Origin: Pomphorhynchus laevis
Taxonomy: Eukaryota; Acanthocephala; Palaeacanthocephala; Echinorhynchida; Pomphorhynchidae
Direction: 5' to 3'
Length of the DNA stretch: 64,000 nucleotides
Assembly: GCA_012934845.2 (NCBI GenBank)
Contig: WNNJ02003015.1
Coordinates: 1-64,000 of the forward strand
Positions 33,740 to 45,232 of this stretch are shown here, piece by piece (within the stretch, counting starts at the first letter, position 1; the number at the start of each line of letters is the position of its first letter). The position numbers and the translations under genes are program-made. The notes under the pieces are model-generated. The model did not search any database. It saw only the letters and a program-made list of their open reading frames with translations, and was not told the DNA's origin.

Positions 33740-36120
33740 TAAATGTCCAAATTAAAAATAAGATGTTCAATAAAGCGTTACAATAATTTAAGTTGTCTTT
33801 CGTAGAAAGTATTTAATGAAATCGATAATATTTGTAACTGCTAATTCGATTTACGTTCAGCGCTTCTAAAAATTACCTACAAAAGTTCATCTATAGAGCC
33901 TTATAAAATCCAAAGTGCGATTGCATGTACATGTTAACTAAATTTTTGCATTTAAGATTAAATCCTCAATACGGCGTTATAATATCAAACAATATCAAGT
34001 GCTTGGATTCTTCCTAAGACAAAAACTATATTAAATGTTAAATCGATATAAATTTGTAACTGCTAATTCGATTTACGTTCAGCGCTTCTAAAAATTACCT
34101 ACAAAAGTTCATTTACGGAGCCTTATAAAATCCAAAGTGCGATTGCATGTACATGTTTACTCAATTTTTGCATTTAAGATTAAATCCTCAATGCGGCGTT
34201 AAAATATCAAACAATATCAAGTGCTTGGATTCTTCCGTAGATATAATCGATAATAAATGTTAAATCGATATAAATTTGTGACTGCTAATTCGATTTACGT
34301 TCAGCGCTTCTAAAAATTACCTACAAAAGTCCATTTACGGAGCTCTTATAAAAGCCAAAGTGCGATTGCATGTACATGTTTACTCAATTTTGGCATTTAA
34401 GATTAAATCCTCAATACGGCATTAAAATATCAAACAATATCAAGTGCTTGGATTCTTCCTAAGACAAAAACTATATTAAATGTTAAATCGATAATATTTG
34501 TAACTGCTAATTCGATTTACGTTCAGCGCTTCTAAAAATTACCTACAAAAGTTCATTTATAGAGCCTTATAAAATCCAAAGTGCGATTGCATGTACATGT
34601 TAACTAAATTTTTGCATTTAAGATTAAATCCTCAATACGGCGTTATAATATCAAACAATATCAAGTGCTTGGATTCTTCCTAAGACAAAAACTATATTAA
34701 ATGTTAAATCGATATAAATTTGTAACTGCTAATTCGATTTACGTTCAGCGCTTCGAAAAATTACCTACAAAAGTTCATTTACGGAGCCTTATAAAATCCA
34801 AAGTGCGATTGCATGTACATGTTTACTCAATTTTTGCATTTAAGATTAAATCCTCAATGCGGCGTTAAAATATCAAACAATATCAAGTGCTTGGATTCTT
34901 CCGTAGATATAATCGATAATAAATGTTAAATCGATATAAATTTGTAACTGTTTATTTGATTCACATTTAGCGTTTCTAAAATATATCTACAACTTGTCAT
35001 TTATAGATCTTTTATAAAAGCGAAATTGCGTTCGCATGTAAACGTTACTAATGTTTGTTATTTGTAATGGCTTTATAGATTCACGTTTAGTACTGGTAAA
35101 ATAAACTTACAACTTTTTCTGTATAACGTTTAAATCAAAAAGAACGTGCGTGATTGAATTTGCCATAGAATGATTGAATTCATACTGATTGATAAAATTC
35201 TTTCGTAGATTGTATCTTCTAAAATCTGTTAAAATCAATTGAATTTTCTCACGGGTAGTAGATAATCAAATCGATCTTTTTCGTAAATGTTTATTCGTTC
35301 TACTTTCAGTGCTTGGTATACTATTACCACAGATATTTTATGTAGCTCTTATTTTAAAAAATGTGTTCGTTATCTCTTTATTAAATGTTAACATTATGGT
35401 TATTGAAATAAACACATCATTGTAACAAGTAATTAATAAAAATAGTATTTAGACACTTTCGTAAATAGTATCTAATAAAATCGATTATATAACTGTTTAT
35501 TTAATGCGAAGTGCCTTCGAAAATACTAGTTAATTTAATGTTTTTATTTAAGATTGAATGATCGATACAACACTGCAGAAAGTAACTAAGAATTGTAAAC
35601 GTTTGTATTCTTTCAGATATAGTATATAATCAAATTTATATGTTTGTAGCTATGTATTCGATTCACGTTCAGCGCTTATAAAATATAATTATCACCGTAT
35701 CTTTAAGTTAAATAGAAAGTGCTTATTTACTGATTGAATTTTGCAGTAAATGATTGAATTCATACTGATTGATTGTATTCTTTCGCAGATAGTACCTAAT
35801 CAAATCCGTTTAAATCAAAACAAATTGAATTCGTTATTGAATTATTTAATTAATATTTACAGATTGAATTTTCTCGTAGTGATTATAAAATTTACCAACA
35901 ACGAGTAATTTATAGAGCGTAAATAAAAACAAGTTTAAAATTTTATATATTTTGTCCCATTTAAAATTTAAAGTTAGATACGACACTGCAAAATGTAACT
36001 ATTAAAAGTAAATATGCTCAGTAACTTAACTAACTTTTAAGTGTTTGGATGCTTTAGTATTCAGAAATTAATCAAATTAATGTTTTATAATCTAAATTGT
36101 AAAAATGTCAAAACCTCTGT
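33740..36120. repeat. 222-bp satellite with higher-order core and decayed flank
   Basis: The monomer marker CTGCTAATTCGATTTACGTT recurs at 33838, 34060, 34282, 34504 and 34726, with a diverged sixth at 34948. Spacing is exactly 222 bp each time. Copies 1 and 4 are nearly identical, as are copies 2 and 5, while neighbours differ at ten or more places. This indicates a three-monomer (666-bp) higher-order unit. From 34948 to about 36120, and just before 33838, progressively diverged monomers remain recognisable by motifs such as GATTCACGTTCAGCGCTTAT near 35660. Confidence 0.85.
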
Positions 36121-36185
36121 GTATATTATAGTATCAGTAATATATTTTGAATCTTCATATAAAATATTTTTTATTCAAAATCAAA

Positions 36186-36215
36186 TTTCCGATAGCTGAC
36201 TGCTATCATCCTCAG
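36186..36215 (-). other. CTGAGGA-stem-loop-GGAAA motif
   Basis: On the minus strand: CTGAGGA, T, GATAGC-AGTCA-GCTATC, GGAAA. The stem sequence matches that at 24506 but the loop differs. Confidence 0.55.
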
Positions 36216-36731
36216 GTCAAAATTATTAAAATTTATAAAATGTTATATAAATATATATAATATAATAATATATATAATATATAATAATGTAATAATATAT
36301 TATATAAATATAATTTATTATTAATAATATATTCATAATATAATATATTGTATTATAATTTAATAATATAAATATTTTACTTAATAATACTTTACAAAAT
36401 ATTTTACATAAAATATCATATAAAATATTAACTGAAAATATTAATTTTAAAAATATTAATTTTATCAGTTATTGAAACATGAAAGCTATTATGAGATTAC
36501 AATAATACTGTATATTCAGTTAAAATCGAAATTGTTAAAAGTTACAAGTATCAATTTATAGTACATCAAAAAGTTAATGAAAAATGAGGTCCTAATTTCT
36601 GTTTCAATCCATAGATGCTATATTCGTTTGTGAAAGATTAATGAGAATAATAGACATACAACTTGGTTGATTGTGAAGTGCAAAAATGATCATTACTATA
36701 CATATGATGTTGATGGACGATAATTTTTTCG

Positions 36732-37357
36732 TTAGAAAATTGAAAAGGTCACTGCAGCGTCTTTGACGTCGTCACTGTCTACTTGCATTTCTACGGGTTC
36801 GGCACATCGAAATCGGAGTGGTACTAGTAAACTTGGATATGCCTGATTAATATCACGCTCTTCCCAGTGAACGGTCGACAATGTTGACTCGAGACTAAGT
36901 CTACAAAGAGTACTCAGCAAATGACGACGTACATCAGAACTGCAGAACTGGTGAAAACCGTACGGATTTTTACAGTGACGTACATTGCATGAACATGGAA
37001 AATTTGGTTTATCCGACTGACAGCGGATTCCGCTAAGCGCGCATTGACAGGTTTCAGGACGACACATTCCGTGTGGGCATCTGCATCCACACTCACTACG
37101 ACGTGATCTTCGGATATTATACAGATCTCGAGTAAATTGACTTGGAGGCTTATGAACCCCGGACATGCGAAGCAGGTTTATTCTATATTCCTTTGACAGC
37201 TTAATAGGAAACTTCATAGTACGTTTAAACAAAGGATAGTGCACTCGTTCGGCTTTGCCATAACAGGCATAGAATATCCGTCGTCTGCGATGAACACGCT
37301 CTTTACAATGCTGCTCCACTGAAACTGTTCGGCAATCAAAATGCTTTGAATTCATAC
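36732..37357 (-). CDS. CSRNP/AXUD1-type nuclear protein, conserved C-terminal exon
   Basis: Minus-strand exon from an acceptor (ATTTATTTAG, ending at 37358) to a TAA at 36732. The diagnostic CSRNP cysteine region is complete: CGCRCPHGMCRPETCQCALS, GIRCQSD, FPCSCNVRHCKNPYGFHQF, then VRRHLLSTLCRLSLE. Before it comes YRINLLRMSGV, matching the LLRASGV block of CSRNP1-3. The N-terminal part (HFDCRTVSVEQ, RRRRIFYACYGKAERVHYP) fits the basic RVRFDQVTVFYFPR block in altered form. Known members are nuclear DNA-binding proteins; CSRNP1 is induced by axin. Upstream coding exons are probably missing or not recognised. The first ATG in the exon is at 37355. Confidence 0.8.
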
Positions 37358-37479
37358 CTAAATAAATTAGTAATATCGAAAATAAAAGTATTTGCCGGTT
37401 ATGAACATATATTACTGTAGATATAATTTGTATTCGAATATTCAATTGTGAAAATAAAGCAAGAGTTTATAAAATATTA

Positions 37480-39520
37480 GACAACAATATCTTTATAAAT
37501 GTAAGTTGATTCACAATCATTGTTACAGTCAATGAGTAAATACATGGTCGTTGGCTAACATTAAAAAGACCGAAACAAGAAACGTAGGTATTGAATCAGT
37601 AGCTAATGAGGTCCGCCATTATTAAAATGATGCGTGGCGTTGTTGGCTTATGAATAGAATTGAATCAACGTGCAATGTCCTCAAACAATTTCAATTGAAC
37701 CAATGACTGCCCAATTAAATTAATTATTCATAGAATGGAACCAAAGAAACGAGAATTAATTAGATAAAAAGGTTCAGTTGAACCTTTTATGTTTAATTGC
37801 AAAATTAGGTAGGTTTTACTGCGAAGGTTGTACCTTCGTTTATTAGTCGAGTTAGCTTTTGCCAACATATAAAGGACCGAAAAGTGAAACGTAGGTATTT
37901 GATTAGTCGCTAATGATGTCCACAAATACTGAAATGTAAAGTACTGATGTTGGTTTACAAATATGAGTGAAGCAACTTGAAGAATGAAATCTTCAAAATT
38001 TCAATTGTAGCAATGACTGCACAGGTATATTAACTTAAAATGTCGTAGCCGACTTTATCTGCTAAGGCGCATTTCGGCATTAGGAGCCTCTCCCACTCAG
38101 TTAGAGGTTGTATATATTGCATTAGTAAGATCATTAGTAGTTTATGAATATCCCGTATTTTGTAATGTAGCCTCACGAGACCTTCAAAATATGTTAAAAA
38201 TTCATAGGTTCGCAGAGCGCATTTGTAGAAAAAATTTAGTCACTCTCGCGGAAGTTTTAAACATGGCGTTTAACAAACTCGCTCGTTATATAGAGTTCAT
38301 ATCCCAATTATTTAAACTTTGTTTCGGGCATACTTACTGCACTAAACAGAGTAAGTATGGTCATAAAAAGTTTGGCTTGAAAGCACCTCGAATCGAGAAG
38401 TTTTCATCTTCGTTCATATTCAAAGCTGTTAGATCATTAGAAGAGCAGAGTTGAAAATCCAGAAGGTTGTAAATTGGCAATCTCCGCAGCTCAGTAAAAC
38501 AAATTTTCTTGAATAGTGTTTATCCGACCTGTTCACGGCTGCAAATGATCCTTATTATTATATTTTTTATCAAATTTAAAGAAGTTGTACACAAATTAAG
38601 CAGAGATAGTTGCTTGTTTGTATTTTATAACATGTTCACTTTTATTTAATAAAGAATCAATCAATCAATCAAATTTTAATTATTTATAATATTGGAACTT
38701 ATATCATAATGTAAGTTATATTAATAACGAAACCGCGGTATCTAACGAAACAGTTGTGTAGTGAGTGTAAACAATTGTTAGTGAAATTTAATGATTTACA
38801 AACTATCAATGACTAGTTTGAAAATAGCAATCAATTGCAAAAGTAGGTAGATTTTCAAATTGAAGCTAGCACATTCCTTTACCAATGCTGATTAAATTTG
38901 AAATCAGAAATGATTTCAATCAAATTTAATGTAAGACGAAAGTATTTCATTAAATCTTATTGTTAATAGAGCTGACGAGTCTAGTGATCTTCAGCCAGCA
39001 TTAAAAATGACCGAAACGTGAAACGTAGGTAATGGATAAGAAGCTGATGAGCTTCACCAATACTGCTGTAGGCGTATAGATATGATGAAAGCAGCGTGCA
39101 AAATAAAATAGTCATCAAAATTCCAATAGTAACAATGACTGCAAAGGTATATCAACTTAAAATTAGAAAACAAACTATCGATGACTAGTTTGATGCAGTA
39201 ATCAATCTAAAAATATATAGGTTTTCAATTCGAAGGTTGCACCTTCCTTTACTAACGCTGATTTAACTTGAAATCGGAAATGATCTCATTTAAATTAGTA
39301 AAATTTTAAATTGTGCTTTATTCAATTTCATTGAATTATCAATACAGTAAACCAGTAAAATGATCGTAAGCGAACATTAAAAGGATCGACACGTGAAATT
39401 TAGGTATTGGATAAGTAGCTGATGAGGTCCGTCAATAATTGACGTCAAATTATTGGCAGACCTTTATAATTTGAACTGAACGATTAAATTTTCAATTTTC
39501 AATTGATAGGAAAGCTCATT
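37480..39520 (+). repeat. About 380-bp tandem repeat with hammerhead-like signature
   Basis: The block CCGAAACGTGAAACGTAGGT then TTGGATAAGTAGCTGATGAG recurs at 37568, 37875, 39010 and 39385. Shared flanking blocks include CAATGACTGCA-AGGTATAT-AACTTAAAAT and AGGTTTTCAATTCGAAGGTT. The spacing is about 300-380 bp, except where the insertion at 38041-38690 splits the second and third units. The copies are considerably diverged. Confidence 0.7.
38041..38690 (+). mobile_element. Truncated LINE 3' end with (TCAA)n tail
   Basis: The tandem repeat breaks after ACTGCACAGGTATATTAACT-TAAAAT and resumes beyond the (TCAA)4 tail at about 38655-38673. The inserted piece carries a plus-strand frame (38191-38454, IHRFAERICRKNLVTLAEVL), then AATAAAG and the tetranucleotide tail. 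Its position, tail and polarity fit a 5'-truncated LINE. The encoded 87 residues are not recognised with confidence. Confidence 0.55.
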
Positions 39521-39859
39521 CTGTAATATTTTGGTTGGGTAGATAATCCGTTTTACAAGTGATCATAAACTATCAAAGTTTATATTCGACAATAAAAATT
39601 GATTAATTTGTTACCGAAAGAAACGAATTAAAACTTAGTGATATGCACATTGTATTTAAATGAATTACAAAATAGAAGGTATAAACGAATTCTTTGAGTG
39701 ACACCGATAATTTAATTTACTTACAATGTATTTAATTTCAATCGCCTCTGTTTTTAAAAACCTAATCAATTCCCTGAAATTAATTAATAACTACAAAGAT
39801 GCTCAACACAGCTAAACAATCCATAATTCTATTTAAGCAAAATCAGCAAAGTTTTATTC

Positions 39860-41060
39860 TAGGCTTGCTTCCAAGTCACTATCGACTAGGTCCTATAAAT
39901 AGTAATGTTTAGAGGGCCACACTGAAGGTCATGATCTATGCTTTGCAGAAATGGACATGTCCTTGCATGTCGAGATGCTTAGCCAACCTATATATGTTTT
40001 GCAGTGTTTTGGTCTTTTTTGTGTTAGTTTATGATGTATTATTTTGAATTAATTGGAATTTATTTGTAGTTGATTTTATTGTCTGCAATTTCAATTGTAT
40101 TGTTTAATTTGTATTATGTTTTCTTTTGATTGCAATGAATTTCTTTTGAAATACTAATTGTTTTTTATATATTTTTTATGATTTTGATTGTAATACACAC
40201 TCGTTTCTGTTCAGTGTATTTTTTGCTTTTAATTTTATAGATAAATAAATAAAGGTTTTATTAACAATAAGAACTTATAAAAAACAACGAAACAGAATAC
40301 AAAAATAACGATCAAGTAGTACGCTTATCAATATTCTCGTCGACGACTTTTGTACCATCTCCTACAACACTCACGACCTCAGGTTTAGAGGAACCTGAGC
40401 CCCCGGCCGCACCAGAGTGCCGCTTTCCGACTAAACTATTTGGGGTGTCTCACCCCCTAAAAGTTTAGTCGAGGCGGACTATGGTCGGTAATCTTGAGAT
40501 TACCGCCGACTATAGGTTTGCCTCGGAGTCACTATTGATTAGGCATTATGGGTAGAAATGTTTAGAGAGCAACACTGGAGGTTATGATTTATGCTTACAT
40601 TGATATATGCTTTGCAGTAATTGCCTTTGTATTTCGGTTTTTATGATGTCTGGCCTATTTTGAATTAAATTTTAATAAATTATTCTAATATTACATTTTT
40701 TAATTTTTAAATTCGTTTGTTTTCTCATTGTTCTAAGATTTTGTTTTGGCTTAGATTGAATTATAATAAATTACTCTAATATTACATTATTTTAATTTTT
40801 CAATTCGTAGTGATTTTTACAATTTAAATTTATCTAATTGAAATTTATTTGTAGTTGATTTTATTGTCTCTGAAATTTGAATTGTATTGTTAAACAGTTT
40901 AATTTGTATTAAATGTTTTCTTTGATTGCAATGAATTTTTGTGAAATACTAATTGTTTTTGTTTTGTTGGATTTTATATATTTTTATATTTTTGATTGTA
41001 ATACACACTCGTTTCTGTTCAGTGTATTTTTTTTCATTTATTTTGTTCTTTGAACTTATC
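39860..41060 (+). repeat. Long direct repeat (two copies) split by a LINE 3' UTR
   Basis: Left copy 39870-40240 and right copy 40515-41050 share GTCACTAT-GA-TAGG, TAATGTTTAGAGGGC-like sequence, TTTGTAGTTGATTTTATTGT, and TGTAATACACACTCGTTTCT then GTTCAGTGTATTTTTT. The right copy has additional AT-rich insertions. The sequence between them is the LINE 3' UTR at 40240-40515. Confidence 0.65.
40240..40515 (-). mobile_element. LINE 3' UTR only, structured, R1/I-like family
   Basis: On the minus strand it runs from a hairpin-rich part to AATAAAACCTTTATTTATTT. Inverted repeats: GACTAAACT/AGTTTAGTC enclosing GGGGTG-TCT-CACCCC, CTCAGGTT/AACCTGAG, and GGTAATCT-TG-AGATTACC. The same layout is recognisable beyond the RT of the LINE at 58.7-60.1 kb (about 59985-60075) and at the 3' side of the LINE at 51-54 kb (about 51280-51370), which ties this piece to that LINE family. 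Confidence 0.6.
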
Positions 41061-41125
41061 GATGTGTAGCTGTTTTCATAAAATGGTAAAAAATGCACAA
41101 ACTTAATCAGCTACTGAAACAATTC

Positions 41126-41153
41126 CTGATGATGAAACCAGCTGTGTTTGAAA
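41126..41153 (+). other. CTGATGA-stem-loop-GAAA motif (weak stem)
   Basis: CTGATGA, TG, AAAC-CAGCTGT-GTTT, GAAAA. The stem has only four A/T-rich pairs. Confidence 0.4.
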
Positions 41154-42398
41154 ATTTGAATTTGATTTTGCCAAGATAGAATTTTGATGATCTTCAAAAA
41201 ATAAAACATTATCAATACAAATCTCTATTAAATGAAATCAAAAAACCAAATGCTTACATTTGTTCTTCCATTTAAGAGTTATTCTTCGGAAATGCTAAAT
41301 TGCAATTAGCATGTTCGGGAAAGCGAAAAGTACACACATTAACGCAATATATGGCATCATTAAGTTGTCGATAGAAACACAGTAAGTATTGATTCCAATA
41401 CTTGCAGTATCAAGATACTTACAAATCCTCTAGATAGAATTAGTGTGACTCTCACGTGTCCAGGATAATGTATATATAAAGAATATTGTGAAGAACGAAA
41501 ATATGAAAAGTTAGAAAATGGTTATAATTATAAATGTCATAAATAATAAACAATTTTTGTTTTAGATTACCTAGAGCAACAGGTCCACTCCCAGGAATCG
41601 CGCAGTAGCCATGATCGCGAGCAAATGAGAACACGGTAACATGCCCAAAATTTACCTTTCTTTTGTTTTCAGTTTTAAATTGTACTACAATACTATGACC
41701 TTCATCTTCTTAAAGTGCAAATATTAATTGCTCAATTATTTCTATAACGAATTACCTATACTTTCTTCAAAGTGTATTGTACATTCTACTAGAGTACTGC
41801 ATATAGTCATGGTTTCATCATTGCTTGCGCCACTGGTTAAATCAAGTGAATTCTAAATGCGAAAATGAGCATAATTATTAAACATTAAACATTATTTTGA
41901 TTATTTTAATTATGATTATTTTGATTATTTAAATAATCAAATAATCATTCGTTTGTCACGAAAACAAATTACCAATAATCAATAGTGAAATAGTCGGAGA
42001 AACAACATCGACAATTTACACATCTCACTTTAAATGCTATAAAGCATAAATTTTAACTAACAAGCGTAATGAAGTTATGGAAGTTAATCATGAGAGTAAC
42101 AAGATATAGCGTCAAATTTGATAATCTTTACACAAAATGCATTTTTTTCTCACGATAAACGCTTTCTTATAGACATTCACAAAGTTTGTTCCAACAAAAT
42201 TAATTTGCAAATTTTATCGTTTAAGTGGTCATCGTGCAAAGATTGCGAAAAACGATAGGTTCATTCAATGGCTCCACTTTAGACATGTTTGATAAAATAG
42301 CCTCATTCATTAAGATAAACTATGTAAGTTCGCAGTGTAGATGATCACATTTAAACAGTTTAGAAGTGATGATTAATGTTCGAGCAGCTTGACATCTT
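41154..42398. other. Intergenic, no recognised gene
   Basis: A short minus-strand frame at about 41570-41634 (FSFARDHGYCAIPGSGPVAL) stops at a possible donor (CTAG|GTAATC) and may be an exon, but it is too short to assign. The rest is AT-rich. Confidence 0.3.
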
Positions 42399-42470
42399 AT
42401 CTCAAAGTGATTTAAAGGCATTAGATCTCAAAGTGATTTGAGGGCATCAGATCTCAAAGCGATTAAGCGT
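42399..42470. repeat. 26-bp tandem repeat, 3 copies
   Basis: ATCTCAAAGTGATTTAAAGG and its variants start at 42399, 42425 and 42451. Confidence 0.8.
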
Positions 42471-42774
42471 TTTTGTAAATTGCCAGCATTAGAAGTCAAC
42501 ATAACAACATCGCTTGCAACACGCCGTAATAGTGTTTTCGTGAGCCATGAGTAGAAACCCGCCTCAATATAACTACCTGCTTTCATATTCTGTCAATGTT
42601 CATTGTGAAACTAATAGCGAAAATGAGCAAGCTTGAACACAAATACAACATCAATTATCCCAATAGTAATTTTAAATTCAAAATACTTATGGTAATTTAG
42701 TCTTTTATAAATATATTGATATGTGTCCCGTGATCAGTGATTAGGCGAAACTTCTGCGTTGTCAAGTCTCAACT

Positions 42775-42900
42775 TGATCCAACACACCAGCAAACGTTGA
42801 AATGCTTGATTAAAGCATTAGGAAGTTTATGATGAAACGTTGTGTTGGATTCATGTATGTGAATACAACACGTTCTGTTGGATTCACTATTGGATCCAAA
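42775..42900. repeat. Nested inverted repeat around ATCCAACACA
   Basis: GATCCAACACA (about 42776) faces TGTGTTGGATTC (about 42840) across a span that itself contains AATGCTT-GATT-AAAGCATT. A further TGTTGGATTC follows at about 42877. Confidence 0.6.
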
Positions 42901-43144
42901 TACTTATGCGTAATCAAATTAGCTTGATGTTAAGCTTAATTAATTTCCTCTAAATTAAGATACATTTAGAAGTTGTACGATTGACTTAAACTAATTTAAA
43001 TATAATAAACACTAACATCACTAACGTAGTCTGTGCTAGAAGCGTCATTGTCGATCGCTTTCATGTCGAATAATTTTACTGTCCAGTCTAATGACTAACC
43101 CTATATGAGAGAGATTAAAATGAAATAATTGCAATATTTTGTTT

Positions 43145-43330
43145 ATTAAATTAGATTAGTTAACTGAATCGAGATATTTTTTAACATATTTTAATCTTAA
43201 GATTTTCAATAACTTAGAATTTTTAAAAAATCATTTTTATGAATTGCTAATAAATTAGGAATTAGAAGTGGCTGTAAATTTTTATGAATTACTAATAAAT
43301 AATAAACGAACATTAGGAATTAAAAGTGTC
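43145..43330 (+). repeat. Penelope-associated repeat, decayed
   Basis: TTAGATTAGTTAACTGAATC then ATTTTTATGAATTGCTAATAAAT, with a short internal duplication of the distal block. Confidence 0.5.
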
Positions 43331-43599
43331 TGTAAATAATAATTTAAATATTTCTCAAGTAATAATTTTTGCATTTATATTTTAATAATATAATTCTAAA
43401 CTTAAAACCGATCTAGCCCCGATTTTCTAGATTACAAATTGTAATAAAACGCTCAAAATAATTACCGATTCTTTACAAAAAATGATGATAAATTACGGAA
43501 TAATGAAATTAATTTTTTAAATAAAATTCTTAAAGTCAACAATTGGTCTTAAAACCATTAACTTAAACCATTCGGTTAAACTTCATTATTTCAATCAAA

Positions 43600-44100
43600 T
43601 TAATTTATTATTTAATTAATAACTTTTAATGACTAATTAATCGACATCATTCGTTTTATTTGTACCAGTTCGATATCAATGCCAAATAAATATATGTATA
43701 GTTGTCCCATACAATTCTTAGCTTTAATTCAGGCATTCTTATTTCAGGCTATCTAAAATCCTTGAAACTGGGCTACTAATCAAACAATGACGTTGTTTAC
43801 TTCTCATAATTTGATTATCCTTTTAGAATTATCCTTCTAAATTAATTAATTTATTATTTAATTAATAACTATTAATGACTAAATAATCGACATCATTCGT
43901 CTTATTTGTACTAGTTCGATATTAATGTTTAAACATATAAATGTCCTTAATAATTATTAACTTATTAAATATCTAGACATATTAATGTCCTACACAATTC
44001 TCAACTAATCAAACAATGATTAGTTAAGTGAGTTAATAATCAAACAATGACGTTGTTTACTTATCATAATTTGATTATCCTTTTAAAATTATCTTACTTT
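43600..44100. repeat. About 250-bp tandem duplication
   Basis: ATCGACATCATTCGT-TTATTT recurs at 43641 and 43887. CAAACAATGACGTTGTTTAC recurs at 43781 and 44041. The copies share order and spacing, with a small expansion in the second. Confidence 0.75.
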
Positions 44101-45100
44101 ATCATGCTTGTCGGCAACTGTTAACGAAAATTGAAGATATAATTTTAATAATTTCGTGATTTGCGATCAACTAAAAATTTGTGATGAGACCACATGTTTT
44201 TGATATATGGTTTTGTTTGAATCGGTATTGTCGAGATTGCGAATAGCAATTCTTTCTGTTTTTAATACCGATTCAAACAAAAACTTAAGATTACATAAAA
44301 AGAATTGATTCACTCAATCTTGGTTTCTTACAGTCAAGCATCTGAAAGTTTGATCTTCTGGTTGTTAATGATGGTCTGCATTGCAAATTGTAGGATTTAA
44401 GAGCTAACGCCACCAACAATTTAAGCTAGATATCGGAAATGCATTTTCACAATGTCACAGAGGCAGCCGAAACGGCGTGTGATAGTTCATCTTACTGACA
44501 ATGGCTGCCGGCTATCACATGACTGTCTAGGAGTGACGAGATTTTGCAGGCTGAAGAATATGCTCGATTCAAAAACTTACCCAAACATATGGAATTTACA
44601 GAATTAAACGATTTAACCGAGTATATATTAATAATCAAATATATTGTAAGTACAAAATATAAATATAATTTGAAAATAATATAATACGAATTAAAATTGA
44701 ATAGTATATCATTAAAAACTCAAATGTTTATATTACATCTTAAAATCATGTAAATGTCAATAAATTAAAACTGTTAAGAATGGAGCAACACTAATGCGAA
44801 ATATAAATTTATTAGTCATAAAATTAGTCGTTAAACATTTTGATGAAGCATCGATATATCGATATATTATCTCGATACGGTAAACAGTATTTCAAAAATG
44901 CAAGCAAATATAAGGGTATGAGATAAGGTTAATGTGGATAGATACTACTCTACAGTAAATGTCTCGATAAATAGACCAAGAGCTATCACATATCCTATAA
45001 TAAATACAGTGCTTGAACATACATACCGCCATCTGTCATAAAGTGTTCAATTGAGAACCGATTTATAATTATACATTATTTGTAAATAGTGATATAGAGG
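44101..45100. other. Intergenic, one less AT-rich patch
   Basis: Positions about 44400-44560 are less AT-rich and contain the imperfect inverted repeat GTGTGATAGTTC ... GGCTATCACATGA. No coding frame or RNA family was recognised. Confidence 0.3.
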
Positions 45101-45106
45101 GCGATA

Positions 45107-45232
45107 ATGCGACAGGATCGTTACTTCAAAATCTACACAAAGGTGACCGTATTATCTTCATTATCGACAACAACAATGACCAGCCAGCAGCTGCATCTAT
45201 TTCTTATCGTCCTCATTGTCGGATCTGTGTAA
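45107..45232 (+). CDS. Short ORF with signal-anchor-like C-terminus
   Basis: ATG at 45107 opens a 41-codon frame MRQDRYFKIYTKV ... TMTSQQLHLFLIVLIVGSV, then TAA. The second ATG (residue 24) gives MTSQQLHLFLIVLIVGSV, a signal-peptide-like start. A donor-like GTGTAAAGT overlaps the stop, so this may be the first exon of a secreted or membrane protein rather than a complete gene. No downstream exon was found. Confidence 0.25.
   Translation: MRQDRYFKIYTKVTVLSSLSTTTMTSQQLHLFLIVLIVGSV

Noticed and set aside
33838-34950. Regularly spaced repeats that could suggest a CRISPR array
   Set aside because: The period is 222 bp with no unique spacers between short repeats; this is tandem satellite in an animal genome.
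37728-37925. 65-codon minus-strand frame near the CSRNP exon
   Set aside because: It lies across the approximately 380-bp tandem repeat, and its content is explained by that repeat.
41452-41634. Minus-strand frame FSFARDHGYCAIPGSGPVAL
   Set aside because: Only about 22 residues before a possible donor; no acceptor or family match good enough to call an exon.
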